The notes beneath the pieces are model-generated. The model had not been told where the DNA came from. It saw only the letters and a list, made by a program, of their open reading frames with translations, and did no database searches. This document shows, piece after piece, positions 34,912 through 48,196 of a stretch of 64,000 bases of DNA. Position numbers and translations under genes: made by a program. How positions within the stretch are numbered: the stretch's first letter is position 1; every line of letters begins with the position of its first letter. Source of the DNA: Oidiodendron maius Zn (lineage: Eukaryota; Ascomycota; Leotiomycetes; Myxotrichaceae); contig KN832876.1 of assembly GCA_000827325.1 (NCBI GenBank), forward strand, positions 310,001-374,000, written 5' to 3'.

Positions 34912-36219
34912 CTTGCAACGTATCACGTCAATTGAATACTCGCGTCTTTTTATTTAAGATTTAAAGAGAATAGAGCCCATGGGAATGGGTTTTGCATATC
35001 ATACTCCCGTAGAGATATAGAGTTGCCAGTGATCATGACACTTCATGGTCGTGGGAAGGCTTTGAACGACATATCAGTCCACCTATGACGATATTCTGGA
35101 ACACAGGACCCCACCTCACCTGGGCAGTTCCTTGTCCTCCTTAAACCTCTGCCGCGTCTGTCGGGCGTGAGTGGCCCATGGGTCGTCGTATGCGATAGGT
35201 AAGCTTACACATGATCCAGGACACGCCTTTGGGCCCTTAGCCGCCCGTGTCTGGAATTACGAGCTGAGAGTTGCACCTGCGACTCGGACGCCGCCAGCGC
35301 ATTGCATGGGACACTCGCCGCTGGGATATGAGACGACGGACGGAAGAGATCGCACATAAAAGAGAGACAGGGAGAAGGGCAGAGAAGAAGCCAAGAGGAC
35401 AGCCCCGGGAGAGCAGAGCCAAAAGAAAAGAGAGCACATTATTCCATATCATACCGTACTTTTTATGTAAAATCAACACAGCCTGCGCCCCAGTCCCGTT
35501 ACCCTCGTCGCCAGCCCGTGCGGAGCAGTACGCAATTCCCGTTGTTGCTGCTGCTGTTGGCTGGTGGGCGGTCAAGTGGAAACGACTCTCGCCGCTGTGG
35601 CTGGTGAGGCGACTCGTCGCGACGAGCTCTCCACCATCAGACAACATCCCCCAGCGGAAATTTCAGCTCGACCTCTGCCAGACTGCCCTTCGCTGCCTAC
35701 GGTGCGCACAATCCTTCGATCGTCATCCGCGAGACGAGGATACCAGAGAGATCTTGGGACTTCTTGCCCAGGAGTGTGTAGCCGTCTCACAAACTCTCTG
35801 GTTATGAGTGAGGCAGGCCGTCGGCGACCTCCTTGCCTCGACCGAGATAGCGAACGATGTGTGAAATAAGATAATATCCTCGCGCTCAAGACTCCTCTTC
35901 ACATACCCGGCACACGCAGGCACAACGAGAGTAACCCCTCACTTCAGCGACGAGCGGGCATCAACTGCGCGGTGGCACATCTAGGACCCTGAGCGCCTCC
36001 TTCTCGACGACATCTCCTCGTGCCAACGCAACAGCGCTCCAGCCCGTCGAACCTGTCTTACATCTACGTCGAGCCAACTCTCCATATAAAACACTCGCCA
36101 GAAAGAGCTCGCAGCCGTGGCTTAAAGTCCGCTGAGCAGCTGCACGTTGTGCACATAATCTTTTGCAGCCGGCCCAGAACTCCTATTGATCGTCGACCTG
36201 CTCTGGAGCTGTTGCCGCA
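34912..36219. other. Divergent intergenic region PDC / BCK1, long BCK1 leader
   Basis: 1,308 bp between outward-facing genes. The half near BCK1 is rich in short pyrimidine runs and looks like a long 5' leader. A 21-codon upstream ORF (ATG 35804, stop 35867-35869) lies in it. Longer open frames on both strands (35237-35923, 36020-36565) have biased composition and no homology. Confidence 0.45.
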
Positions 36220-39200
36220 ATGTATCAACCTGGCCATCGACATCCGCCTGTGGCGGATCCCTCACGGCAGTATGTGCCACCACCGCCACCGATGTCTCCG
36301 CCGGCCCAGCAGAACTTTATGTCCCTACCACCCCCTCCTCCAAGGCCAATGGGTCACCAACACCCGGGCGTCATCATACCGCCTCCCCCAGGCCCTCCCC
36401 CGGGTGGGATACAATCGGGCTGGCAGAATTGGGGCCGTACATACGACTCAAGGGGGTTCCCTCTTCCACCACCGAATCCGCCTACCAACACTCCACACCA
36501 GCCGTACAACCCAGGCCAGCATTTTAGTAGCCAACAGCAGACTCCGTTATCAAGCGAGCATATGATGTCGGCCACCTATATTCCGCATGGAGACTCCTTC
36601 GGCCCTGGCGTTGGAATACCGGGATTTGGTAGACATGATTTGAGCTTCGGCAGAGATGGTGACTTTTCTGCCGCATCCGAGAGATCCAGCTCGAGAGATG
36701 CCTTCGAGGCAAACACGCCACTAGATGGCGGCAGCTATTACCAAGACCGATACCCCGTGCAAACGCCCGTATCGCGGTATAATCCCATTCAAGTAACAGA
36801 ATATAACTCGCCAGGACCGCCAACCGCAACCCTCTTCAACCCTCAGAATGGCGGCAGAGGAAGTGACAGCCTTCAGCAAGGATCCAGTAGCCAAACGAGC
36901 ACCCCAATCTCACCCAATGATGCCGGCGCACAGTGGCCAATGGAGAAGGTGCTGTTGTGGCTCGCTAGCAATCAATTTTCGGCTGACTGGCAAGAAACTT
37001 TCAAAGCCCTGAATATATACGGCTCTGTCTTTCTCGAATTAGGAAGTAGGCAAGGAGGTCGAGGCAACTTCGGCATGATGCATCAACAAGTTTATCCGCG
37101 GCTTGCGAAGGAATGTTCGAACAGCGGTACTGGTTGGGATCAAGGTAGGGAACGAGAAGAGGGCAAGAGGATGCGACGCTTGATCAAGAACCTGGTTAAT
37201 GCAAGACCTACAGAGGCGGCAAAATCTTCTCACACTGGATCTACGCCCAGTCTTCGTAGCGCGGGTACAGAAGGAACTGTAGAATCCTCTCCAAGTCTTG
37301 GTCGGGATACACATGTCTCTACCCCAAGCACTGCTAATGGTGAGGATGAGAGCCCGATCAATCATGCTTTTAAAAGCCCTGGGCCGGGCCTTGGAGCAAG
37401 GAGACCTTCCATACGAAGTAATACTGCACCTGTACAGAACAATTCTAGCAACCTCTCTGTCGACTCCGAGCCAAATAGCAGCACACAAAGCAGGACCGGC
37501 CACCGCAACGTTCTTCGCAATGTGGATGGGGGAGATCCACCTCGTCGCAATAGCCCTAGGCTCAATACTGACGCTACAGATGGTCCTTTCCGGCCGCCAG
37601 GTCTCCGGAGGGATGCTAGCCCCAGGCCAGGCAGCCCTGGAGGTGTATTTGTGGGCTCGCAAGCAGGAAATAGTTCTGCATCTCCTCAGAGTGCCAACTT
37701 TGGTCACCGCTCTAACAACAGCACTGACTCGATTTCATCCAGCACGGCAATTTATGGTTCTGGTGTTCCTCCAGGTATATCTCAGACCTGGAGAAGTGGA
37801 ATTGGAGCACAAGATAACCGTCGCCATGGGGTTGATGGTTCCCGGCCATCCCCTGTTGATTCTAGTGAACCTGGCTCTGCTAAGGACGCTAAAGGTATCT
37901 TCAAGAATTTATGGAGGAAGAAACGGGATGACGGAGTTGCGCTATCTCCTGAGGAGTCAAACCTTGAGTCGCCTACAAGTCCATCACTGAGCTTCAAACC
38001 TCCTTCCTTCGTAGGGAATGATAAGATCAGTAATTCTAGCGAAACTTCGCTAGACCGTCCTGCTTCTTCTTTCTCAGCCTCCGAATACGATCGGCTTCCT
38101 CATACGGCAGGGTACCGAGGTAGACGCAATATAACTGGCAGAACTTTTATCCTTGTCACGTTAGATGGCTGGAACTATCGTATGTGCGATGTTACAGACA
38201 TTGATTCTGCAGTTGAGCTTCGAAATGCGATACTGGCCAACTTAGGTGTTCAAGATACTGAGATCACGCAGATATATGCGACAGAACTTGGCAGAATGAT
38301 GCATGATGAGGCACTCGATGATACAAAGTTACTTCTACAAAGGCGGACCAAAGCTGATCAGACTGGGAGTCTTAAGTTCTATATTCGTACTCCGACTAGC
38401 TCAATCCTAGCCCAGCCTGCTCACGTCGGTCATAAACCTGGCCTATCTCCTGTGTTTCAAACCGCATCACTGGACGAGGAGGCTTATGCCAAACTCAATG
38501 GTGGACAAAGGCGATCAAGCTCATCACCACCGGGGTCTCGTCAGAACACTCTAAAAGCCGGAGAACCGACATCGAGCTTGACGCCGGAGTCCGGATCGGA
38601 TCGACTGATGCAAGTCAAGTCATCTCAGGAGAGTCAAGAAGGCGAGCTGTCTGAGTCTGAGAGACAGGCCATCATATATTTAGCTGCAAACGAACACAGG
38701 GTTGAGATGGAGAGACGCCAGAGAGAATACCTGGCTAAAAGGAGGGCAAACAAAGAAACGCCAACATCAGCCGATGGCTCGGTTGGCACTAGGGGTCGAT
38801 ATGTCGATTTTGACCACCCACGAGTATCTCCTTTTGAAGACAAGAAGCTCGATAACCTCTTGCCACAGAGGAAGCCGCCTCCGCCTCCAGCCGAATCGGC
38901 CACGTTAATCAAAGCGAACTCGTTAAGCAAAAAGCAGGGTCACCAATCTCGTTTATCCACTGGCAGTATTGAAAGTGAGGGGGTACGCTCTTCTAGTAGC
39001 AATTCCTCACCGACTCTTCCAATAATGTTGCATGAGATGTCGGAGCGGGGCAAACGCAAACCCGTACCGACCTCTCTCGTCGGGGGGGTTTCTGGTACGA
39101 TACCGGGCTCTACTGGGAATCGTTTGGGTCAGCCGGGTCAGGGCTCTTCCAATGCGTCACCTGGAAAGAGATCATTGCCAAACAGTGCTGTTGACCAGCC

Positions 39201-41464
39201 TGATAAAGCTCGGAGCGGATTGCAGCCTTCCGATTTTGCTGCAAGCGGGTCTGGGAGGAACAGTCCCAGATCAGCAAATGGCACCCCTGGTGGTGTGACA
39301 TGGAGCAAGGGCGACCTTCCCTACGTGCTTCCTGAGTACACCCCGGAGGACGGAGAACACTCGTTGCTGAAGGCTACCGAGAAGCTTTCTACTCCTACGG
39401 GCCGGGAGGGAGAAGTTCAGAGAGCCGCAACTCCGTCCGACCTTACTCCAAGTAGTGTTCGCCCAGCTCATGGAATGGATGTCCCCGGAAACCGCAAGTC
39501 ATATGGACCCAATTTCGACTTTACTGAGTCTAATATTGACTTCGAAACATCCAATACTCCTTTAGAGCAAGCCGACTCAAGCGGTGATTCGGACGATGGA
39601 CTTTTCGCCGTGCCAATTGCGACCCGTAAACTTGCTAAGAAGTCAAGTGTTCGAGCTCCTTCAACAGATCGAGTTATCAAAAACGCCGATGGCATTTCAA
39701 AACGACCAAGCTTAACTATCAGAACCACTAGATCTAAAAAGGGGCTCTCTGTCTCATTTTCGTCGCCACAGATCATTACTGCAGATCCCAAAAATAACAG
39801 GACTCCAGAATTTGAAGCTGAGAGTTCTTCGAGTGGTAGTAAACGAACGCCACGTCGCACCCCAGGCTCTGCTTCAGAGGGCGGATGGTCGGCTGAATCT
39901 TCGGAGGATATGAATGCCAAATTACTCCGAAGAGAGTCATTCGCGAGGGAGGACGTCTGGGCGAGTAGACCTCCTCCGGAAGCCCTTATTAACCATCTTG
40001 ACGACTTCTTCCCAAACCTTGATCTCGACCAACCTGTCTTAGAAGACTCTATAGGTGGAGGCGAGTTGTCGCCAACCATGGAACACGACTCACCGCAAGA
40101 TAACTCCATCGAGCAAACTTCCGCAACCCATCGTAGTTCGGATTCAGATGACTCTCTAGCAATGAGGCCCCGTCTGAGCACAGTCTACACCGAGAATGAT
40201 ACTCTAGGATCCGATGAATCGACACTCAAAGCAATGGAGAGGCCCGGCTCTGTGCAAAACGTTGCCCAAAGAAACATCCGCCGCTCAGGAGGCCTTGGCC
40301 GGATGAAGTCAATTCGAGAGGTAGCTAGGGGTGCTCATGAGGCCAATAAACGTTTCACAGCTACTGCGCCTATGATACCTGACGCCACGACTAATACTAC
40401 ATCAAGCTCGATACTCCGCCGAAAGAGCACGAAGATGTTCGGCGCCAATATCGTGCAGATCAAACCCCAAAGGGGCAGTGTTATCTTGCCCCAGATCCCC
40501 CAGGACAGGATACCGAAACGGCAGGCCACGTTCCGATGGTTCAAAGGCCAATTAATTGGCAAGGGTACCTACGGACGAGTCTACCTCGGCATGAATGCCA
40601 CGACTGGAGAGTTTTTGGCTGTCAAGCAAGTTGAAGTCAGTGCTAAAGCTGCAGGTAACGATAAAGAGAAAATGCGGGAGATGGTAGCCGCCTTAGACCA
40701 AGAAATCGATACAATGCAGCACCTCGACCATGTTAACATTGTGCAGTACCTTGGTTGTGAGCGGAAGGAAATGTCTATCAGTATCTTCCTCGAGTATATT
40801 TCAGGTGGCAGTGTAGGAAGTTGTCTACGGAAGCATGGCAAGTTTGAAGAAAGAGTGGTAAGCTCCTTGACTCGACAGACACTGGCTGGACTGGCATACC
40901 TTCACCGAGAGGGCATTCTTCATCGTGACTTAAAGGCCGATAACATTCTCTTGGATCTGGATGGAACTTGCAAAATCTCTGATTTCGGTATCTCCAAAAA
41001 GACAGATGATATCTATGGAAATGACGCAACGAACTCTATGCAAGGATCAGTCTTCTGGATGGCCCCCGAAGTCGTTCGTTCCCAAGGCCAAGGTTATTCG
41101 GCAAAGGTCGATATCTGGTCTCTCGGATGCGTTGTTCTGGAGATGTTCGCGGGCAGGAGGCCCTGGAGCAAAGAGGAAACCGTTGGAGCTATCTATAAAC
41201 TGGGTAGCTTGAATGAGGCTCCACCTATCCCGGACGATGTGTCAATGAATATCAGTCCCGTAGCTGTTGCCTTCATGGCTGACTGCTTTACCATGTGAGC
41301 ACTGACAGGCAGAGATTAGGATACCGAGCTAACGATACTGTAGCATCCCTGCTGAACGACCTACTGCGGATACATTACTAACACTCCATCCATTCTGCGA
41401 AATCGACCCGAACTACAACTTCCTTGATACAGAGCTTCACGCTAAGATTCGTGGCACTTACTAA
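36220..41464 (+). CDS. bck1: BCK1-type MAP kinase kinase kinase (cell wall integrity)
   Basis: Top kinase of the cell wall integrity cascade (Pkc1, Bck1, Mkk, Slt2/Mpk1). Exons: 36220-41294 and 41344-41464, giving 1,731 residues. The N-terminus is Pro-rich (runs of PPPP) and disordered. A helical SAM-like segment, WPMEKVLLWLASNQF, lies near 240. A Ras-association-like domain is seen near 641-725 (TFILVTLDGWNYRMCDVTDI). The catalytic domain begins near 1440 with G-loop IGKGTYGRVYLG, VAIK-type lysine in FLAVKQVEV, HRDLKADN (near 1568), DFG (near 1588) and GSVFWMAPEVV. The short second exon completes the last kinase helix (IPAERPTADTLLTLHPFCE). Length and layout fit Bck1 of filamentous fungi (BckA, Mik-1). 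Ste11 homologues have a clear SAM domain and are about half this size. The long disordered middle is the likely regulatory part. Confidence 0.94.
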
Positions 41465-41916
41465 TTCTCTAACCCTCATCTCGGCATTTTCATGGCGCAT
41501 GGCTACAGCGTGGGGGCAGTACTGGAAGTGCAGCTGTACTATTGTATAACTCATTACACATCCCCAGGCGTAGTTTTAGATAAAGCGCAGGTGCGTGCGA
41601 ACCAAGGCGGTGTTTGTTATATTTTGCTATATTATGAGGCATTATGAGTAAATGAATCAAACCTGTGATATATAACGGATATGGGATCAATTCAAGGCTA
41701 GGCTAGTTGGTAAGATACGTTGAATTACCTGTATTCTTCAGGAACATGTACTCAATTTGACGACTTCTGTGGCCAGCTTAAACTTAATGCTCTTCCTGTT
41801 GCTTCACCACTTCCTCAGCCTCGCTTAGTCATAAGAAAAAAAGTTCCCCGCTGCCAGCCTTTTTAATGTATATTTAAACACTCAACCATACTTGACTGTA
41901 ACATATTCTTTCCGAG
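41465..41916. other. Intergenic between BCK1 and TSR4
   Basis: 452 bp between plus-strand genes, AT-rich in the middle; holds the BCK1 3' UTR and the TSR4 promoter. Nothing else recognised. Confidence 0.45.
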
Positions 41917-43298
41917 ATGGCTCCATACGATAGCGATTCTTCTGATGGTGAAGAGAGCGATTATACTGTCACGAACGTCCTACTTGGATATACATCCAAT
42001 GAAGCCAAAGACGACACAATCAGTCACCTTGGTGGCAGTCCTGTAAGTGCGGGCATATTTCTCACTGTTCATTCACCATGTCCTATTTGCCCCTATTTCA
42101 TTGACAGATAATGAAAAGCTTAGTATCTAGATACTAATATCCTTGTTCTCAGTCCTGGCTCGACCCAAATACGGCCCCATCAGCGGCACTCGCACGATGC
42201 AAAGTATGCCGTGACGTTATGGTTCTTTTATTACAATTAAATGGCGACCTTCCAGAGTTCCCTGGGCATGAAAGGAGATTATATATATGGGCATGTAGAC
42301 GGAAGACCTGCAGGCGGAAGGAAGGCAGCGTGAGGGCATTACGGGGCATTCGAATCTTAGAGTCGCCGAAAGATACGAAGAGAGCGGGCGATGTGGTGGA
42401 GACAAAAGAGGAGCGAAAACAAGCAGAGCCTGTTGTTAATGTTGGAGAAACTTTGTTCGGCGCAAAGCCTTCTTCAGCTCTATCCTCAAAAAATCCGTTC
42501 TCTACGAACGCCACATCTTCAGCTTTTCAGAATCCATTTTCGACGTCTTCGGCAGCCTCAAACAATCCCTTCGCAGCTGCAGGATTGCCTGTGTCAGAAT
42601 TGGCAGCAAAACCAGCCCAGAAGCCGACCCCAGATCTCCCCGAATCATTCGCATCTGCTCTGTCACTAAATAACGACGAACCAAATTTTGGGCCTCCGAC
42701 TCCGCCAGAGCCTTGGCCGCAAGATTCAGAACTTCCTTCAGCATATCCGCTGTACTATCTCGATCCTGACTACGAAGAACTCGACATGGTAGATGAAGTT
42801 ACTATTCCAACACAGACGATAAACCTAGACGAGGGAGGAAGCTCTAATAATCAGCCGGAGGACAAAGATGTATATGAAAGCACCATCGATAAGACTTTTC
42901 AGAAATTTGCAGATAGACTGGCTCAGAACCCAGAGCAGGTCCTCAGGTATGAGTTCAAGGGCCAACCATTATTGTATTCGAAGCATGACGCTGTGGGAAA
43001 GGTAGTAGCGGGCTCCCCTTCGAAAGACAACACGAAAGTGACAACTAGTAATGGAAGTGGAAATCGGATGCCGAGATGTACCAACTGCGGTTCAGGTAGA
43101 GTCTTTGAAGTCCAGATGACGCCACACGCTATCATGGTACTGGAGAGAGACGAACCTGGCCTTGATGGGATGGAGTGGGGCACGATCATTGTCGGCGTGT
43201 GTTCGACCGACTGCCAGCAGAAGGGCGTATCCAGTGGCGTAGGGTATGTTGAGGAGTGGGCCGGAGTACAATGGGAAGAACTCAAGGAGAGGAGATAA
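41917..43298 (+). CDS. tsr4: TSR4/PDCD2-like ribosome biogenesis protein
   Basis: Cytoplasmic protein of the PDCD2 family. Yeast Tsr4 is the dedicated chaperone of ribosomal protein uS5 (Rps2) and is needed for 20S pre-rRNA processing. Exons: 41917-42042 and 42153-43298, giving 423 residues. The family N-terminus is LLGYTSNEAKDDTISHLGGSP, with SWLDPNTAPSAALARCKVC after the 110-nt intron. A Cys-rich zinc-binding part (CKVCRDVM, then a CRRKTC element) follows, then an Ala/Ser/Pro-rich linker. The C-terminal PDCD2_C domain has YPLYYLDPDYEELD, QVLRYEFKGQPLLY, PRCTNCGSGRVFEVQMTPH and ending YVEEWAGVQWEEL. Cys pairs for metal binding are intact in both halves. It converges on the eIF3k gene. Confidence 0.9.
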
Positions 43299-43584
43299 AG
43301 GATGGAATACATCGATTATAAGGTGCTCTGTTACAAGTTAAGATCTAGAGCCAAAAGTAGCAGAGATGCTATATGATGATCAAGCTCCAAGTTATGGGTA
43401 ATTTTGAGCCTACACTTCGACTCTTTCCGCCCTCTTCAGTGAAGTCTCGACCAATGGCTCATCAAACCGTTAATCTGTGATACACTTCTCGCACAGTAGT
43501 TTCATCCCATTGTGCCCTTGGCCCTGTAACTCCATCCGTAAACGCCACTCATGTAGCCATCCGAACCAAGCAAGTCTATCCATC
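43299..43584. other. Convergent 3' region TSR4 / eIF3k
   Basis: 286 bp between two stop codons, with both 3' UTRs. No gene seen. Confidence 0.4.
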
Positions 43585-44535
43585 TCATGAAGGTTGCTCG
43601 TATGCTCTCCGAATAACTCTCGAGAATTGCTCAATCTTCACATTCTCCCGCACAATGGTCCCCTTAGCCTCGTTCTCCTTATTCAATGGGACCTTGACGA
43701 CAGAGCCCTCCAAGCCCCAGCCACACACTCCACGAACGAACTTCTCAAATCCTTCGCCTTGCATTCCCAGCCATGACTCGAGTACAGGCCTCTCAATTTC
43801 TCGCACTGACTGCGAGATTGTGAGCGCAATACGTATCCTTATCAGCTCCTCAAAACCGGCAACGTCAGCGATCAAGTCAGCGTAGAGGTCATCGCTGTCG
43901 AGAGTGCTCCAGAACTCGCTGTAAGAGGCTCGGCCAAGAAGATTGTTCAGGACGTTCAGCTTTTGAACGGCCTCTGACAGTGGCGCATCACCGGCAGCCG
44001 GAAGGGCAGAGGAAGCAGAAGCGGGGGTCAGGATATGCGGTGGGAGAAGGTGGAGAGCCAGCGAGAAGTCAGGAGACGGGAAGATAGTCAAGCACTTGAC
44101 TAGGATGTTGGTGATAGTCTCATCTTTGGCAAGGTGAGGGTTGAACTGGTACCTGAAATCACACATGGAGGTCAGCATGTATTCTTCTTTACCATATCCG
44201 TCAGTATAGTCTAGGAGATTGTCGTTCAGATAGAGCTAATAGAGATGCTTCAAGGGCTAGAGGGATTCATTCTCCAGTACCCATTCAGGTAATAGGAAAC
44301 GTTAAATTCGATCATCATTTGGCGAAATTTTTAGTAATAATGTAGAGAGAAAACAACACACTTACAGCTTCAAAAGGGCCAGGTTTGCGTAGGAATCCAC
44401 CGTCCGCTCCTCGCATTGCTGTGTGACATATTCCTGGAACACGCTGGTGGTCTCCGGGTTGTAGCGATCAAGGCCGTTTAAGATTGTATCGATATGTTCT
44501 GGCCTATCAGGGGTGTAATCGAATGAAACGCCCAT
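43585..44535 (-). CDS. eif3k: Translation initiation factor eIF3 subunit K
   Basis: Non-core subunit of the eIF3 complex that binds the 40S subunit during translation initiation; present in filamentous fungi and animals but absent from Saccharomyces. Exons (minus strand): 44535-44366 and 44152-43585, giving 245 residues, the standard length. The N-terminus is [20 protein letters not shown], followed by [17 protein letters not shown]. The junction restores [20 protein letters not shown]. The CSN8/PSD8/eIF3k PCI-type helical domain continues to [20 protein letters not shown] and ends with the winged-helix portion. The start was set at MGVSFD because the family begins there; the open frame extends upstream in 47 further codons with no similarity. 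It is in tandem with UTP22 on the minus strand. Confidence 0.95.
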
Positions 44536-44776
44536 CTTGACTCCTTCAGAAGTTCGAGTCGTGAAATTCGAATGTCTTGCAGTCGTGGGGTAAAAAATTG
44601 CGATGTCCAATTTTGGTCGGTGGGAGTTGGTGGGTCTTTGCCGAGACAAACAATACGTTAGATCACGTGATTGCATTCTGTTAAAACCGAATGGAAGTGA
44701 GATTTTGATGCATATATTGAGCTAAATCTCATCAAATAGGGTTATTGATTGATAAATTTAACAGTCAATACAGTGG
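44536..44776. promoter_or_regulatory. eIF3k promoter with ATCACGTGAT element
   Basis: 241 bp between the eIF3k start and the UTP22 stop. It contains CACGTG at 44664-44669 within the full palindrome ATCACGTGAT, about 130 bp upstream of eIF3k. This is the most complete of the CACGTG elements in the window. Confidence 0.4.
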
Positions 44777-47700
44777 TCATCTATGTACCTCGATTCTCGA
44801 CACCATGTCCCCGCCAAGACGTGCTATTTCCGCCAATATACTAGCTTTGTCAAGACCAACTTCCTCCCTTTCTGCGTCCGTAGTTGGTTTTGAGGCGTAT
44901 GTTAAATTCACCTTGAAGGTTCGAGGCGATGCTATCTGAGGATTCCACAATCCCGCAATGGCCGAATCAGCCTTCCTGCTATGAAAGAAGACTATAAAAC
45001 TACCGTATAGTTTCTCCAGCTCGTCAATATACCACTTAATAGGCGAGAATCCAACTAGTTCAAGGTCCAACTCTGATTGCGCCTCAAGATTCTTAAATTT
45101 TTGCTTGGCCGAGTTCTGGCTAGTAGATTTGCCAGTAAATTTTGGTGCCAGATGAATCACGAAATCATAGTCTGCAGTTGAGGTCGCAAATAGCGACCTC
45201 GGCGTCAAATCTAGACTCTGATCCTTGAGTAACTTACAGGCTGAACGTGCAAGTGCAGTCATGCGCGCAGCCACCACTTTGGATGGACCTTTATCTGTGA
45301 ATGCAGTACCAGTCAGGTCATGATTAGATGCTGCGACGATGATAGTTCGATTCATCCCCGGATCAATTTTGCGCCAGGCTTCCAGACGAGTTTTAATCGA
45401 GGTAGCATCTTCTTCTGTCATTGCCCCAGTAAAGTCCACAATAAGAGGTGTGGAACGCCAGTCCCATTTAGACAAGAAAAGCAGTGTTCTCAAGAAGCCA
45501 GTCATTGCAGAACTAGGTGCTCGCCAAGGATATGGCAGCAAGAAAATTCGGACAACTAAAAGTTCCACAAGTTCGTCGCTGACATGCCTTGAAAGCATGT
45601 GGCGATCAAACCACAACTTTACCAGCCGTATTGCTGGAGACAGGAAAGGAAACCGAGTGCAATGTGTTATGACTGACTGGGTATGAAGCGGTAACTGTAA
45701 GAAATTTCGTTTATACGTTGACAACGCCGAGAGTGCTTCATCTCTAGTGTGTTGAGGAAGAACCTTGTCCTTAACTTGGCGTTCGAGGAGAGTATGTTCT
45801 CTTTCGTTGTGGATTCTAAGGCGGAAAGAAGCTCCTGACTGATATATAATGTCAAGGAAAGAGCAATTTTCCATTGGTTTATCTTCATTTTCTAACCCGA
45901 GGCTTGTCTTGATGGTATTGTCGAAATCCTGTAGCAGGCCACTAATCTTCAATAGGAAGGCAACTTTCGTTCGTTGGATTGCAAAAACATCATCCGGCCA
46001 CCTCCCTGATCCTTCGAACTGAATCAAAACGTCGGCAGGCTCCTCCAATGGTTGTCGAGGACTGAATATTGGGATATCGATGTGCGAGTATCGCAGTTGC
46101 GAATTAGTTGCAGAAAGCTGTCGTAGCTGGAGGGGCAAGCCATCGAGGTCTCGAATATGCTTTTCAAAGCTGGAGAAAGCCTGGCGTAAGGCTTCAAAGG
46201 CTCTTGTCTGTCCGTTATCTGGTAGGAGGCTCTCGAATGCCTCGCCGATAAAGGTCAGGTTTCTGCTAGTGTCTGTATCAAAATGTCTCTTGATGAGGTA
46301 GGTGATTATATCTTGGATTATAGTATATGCTGATCCAGGAGACCACACAACACTCTCGAGAATACTACCATCTTTAAATCTTCGCAATTCTGCTTTCTCA
46401 CCCCAGAACTTCTGAAACTTTGCAGCTTTCTTCTTCTCTTCAGCAGGTGGGCCATGATCCACAAGGCGATCGGCATTTATTGGGTCGAAGAGTACAGCAA
46501 TAAGTACGGATGATTGTTCTGAAATTGTTGGGCAAGGCGATTTTGTTAACCAAGGCGAGATATTGTCCCCCATAATGACAATCAATTTCACCCTATCGGT
46601 CAAGCCTTCCCGTAGGACATCAAAGAGGCGATTGCTGAAAGTCGTAATATGTGATTCATGGTCACAGCAAGTTTTCCTGGACGATCCGATAGGAATCGGC
46701 ACACGCACTAAGTAATCATACCTCTGCAAAGGCTGTGCTATGCGTACAATGAACATCGGCTCAAATTGGTCGAAAGTTGAGTCATTTAGCATCTCAACGG
46801 ATGTTGTTGCCTCGTCTCGCAGAAGTCGATATGACCAAGGGCTCATCTTAAAAAATATGTTCTGTCCTCGATGGCCATCATAGAACACTGGAAAATCCGA
46901 TTTCATAGGAATAAAGCCTGGTGCTTCACAAACCATGGGCTTGCTTGCTAGGTCAACCGTCGAAATAAACTTCACAACTGCCTTAAACATTTGATAGCTG
47001 CTATAGCCTGGAGAGAGCAATCCATGGCCCTTTGGTCCACCACTCTTTAGAAGAAGTGCTGACAAAGCGGCCCATTCAAAGTGACCGAATCCTCCATCTG
47101 AAATAGAACTTCCAAATCCTCTTTGGCGGAGCCAAATCCTGCCGAGGATACAAGCGTCCTTAAAGCCACTTGCTTGCTTCATGCAGGAATATATGAGCTT
47201 AAGATATGGCTCATGATTGCAGTCACTCTGTAATGAGGCATTATAAAAAGGGGAAGGTGTTGCTGCAAGGGTTTCCTTCTCAACTATTTGTTTTGGTCGG
47301 ATCGAGTTCTTTGTTGGCCGTAACTTTGACTCCGGAAAGAGGTTTTCAGGAGCGGCTGGGATAATGTGAACCTCGAACAGTGGACTGGAGTCCGACTTTT
47401 CTTCTAGAATCTGTTAGTTAGCCATAAAATTGAGCGTGACAATGGACATACTTGAATTTAACCTAGCAACTAGAATCGGATGTAAGGTATTTCCATTCAT
47501 ATAGGTAAACTTCAATGTAAATTCATCATGATCTGTGCTCTGGACACCCGCTGCAAGACAAGCCAAGTAGTATGCTCTCTTATAAAAGTATCGGTAATTG
47601 AGGAAATCTTTTTCTTGAAAGATAGATGCTGGCATTGTAACTACCATATCAACAGACAGCACGTCATCCGACTTGATCATAGTCTTCAGCGCGTAACTAC

Positions 47701-48196
47701 CCACGACATTTATTTTCGATGGCTTCTGGTACGCTAGTTTGTATGCAGCATGCGGATCGGGTTTGGGGTCTGGAAAGGGAACAACAATCTTATGTGATTT
47801 ATATAGCAATTTTGTAGCGTCCGAAATCTATACCTGACTGTTAGTATCGAGTATAAACGAGAATAAGAGCTAGAGACATACTGGAAGCATGTCTCTGTCC
47901 TCGATCGCTTCAATTAAAGTTTTCAATCTCCGCAGAACCTCATCTACACCATGCATTCGTTTTTCATAGTTCAGCTGTACTTGCGCAAGCAACTCATCAA
48001 TCTGTAGTTTGAACATGCTTGAGTTGTAGAGGCCCCCGGAGTAGAGTGCGCTTTCAGCAACCTCTTGGGTACGCTTTGGCAGGACCGTTGGTTGTTTTCC
48101 GACATCGTTCTCGCTCGGTTCTGAAACATTCTCGGAATTTATCTCGCCGCTATCGTCATGGCGAATCTTTCGCCGTTTGGCTGGAAAAGGCACCAT
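44777..48196 (-). CDS. utp22: UTP22 (Nrap), SSU processome component
   Basis: Nucleolar protein of the UTP-C subcomplex of the small-subunit processome, needed for 18S rRNA maturation; it also binds Rrp7 and links to CK2. Exons (minus strand): 48196-47882, 47827-47452, 47403-44777, giving 1,105 residues. The N-terminus is basic (VPFPAKRRKIRHDD). The Nrap domains, built from tandem inactive nucleotidyltransferase/PAP-like folds, follow with NVVGSYALKTMIKSDDVLSVDMVV in exon 2. Exon 3 has ILGRIWLRQRGFG, GHFEWAALSALLLKSGG, FWGEKAELRRFKDGSILESVVW and SPAIRLVKLWFDRHMLS. The start MVPFP was preferred; an in-frame ATG at 48259 would add 21 residues without similarity. It is head to head with cystathionine gamma-synthase, with 288 bp between start codons. 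Confidence 0.94.

Noticed and set aside
35271-35807. 178-codon open frame ahead of BCK1
   Set aside because: Low-complexity Arg/Ser composition and no recognisable product; more likely leader sequence.
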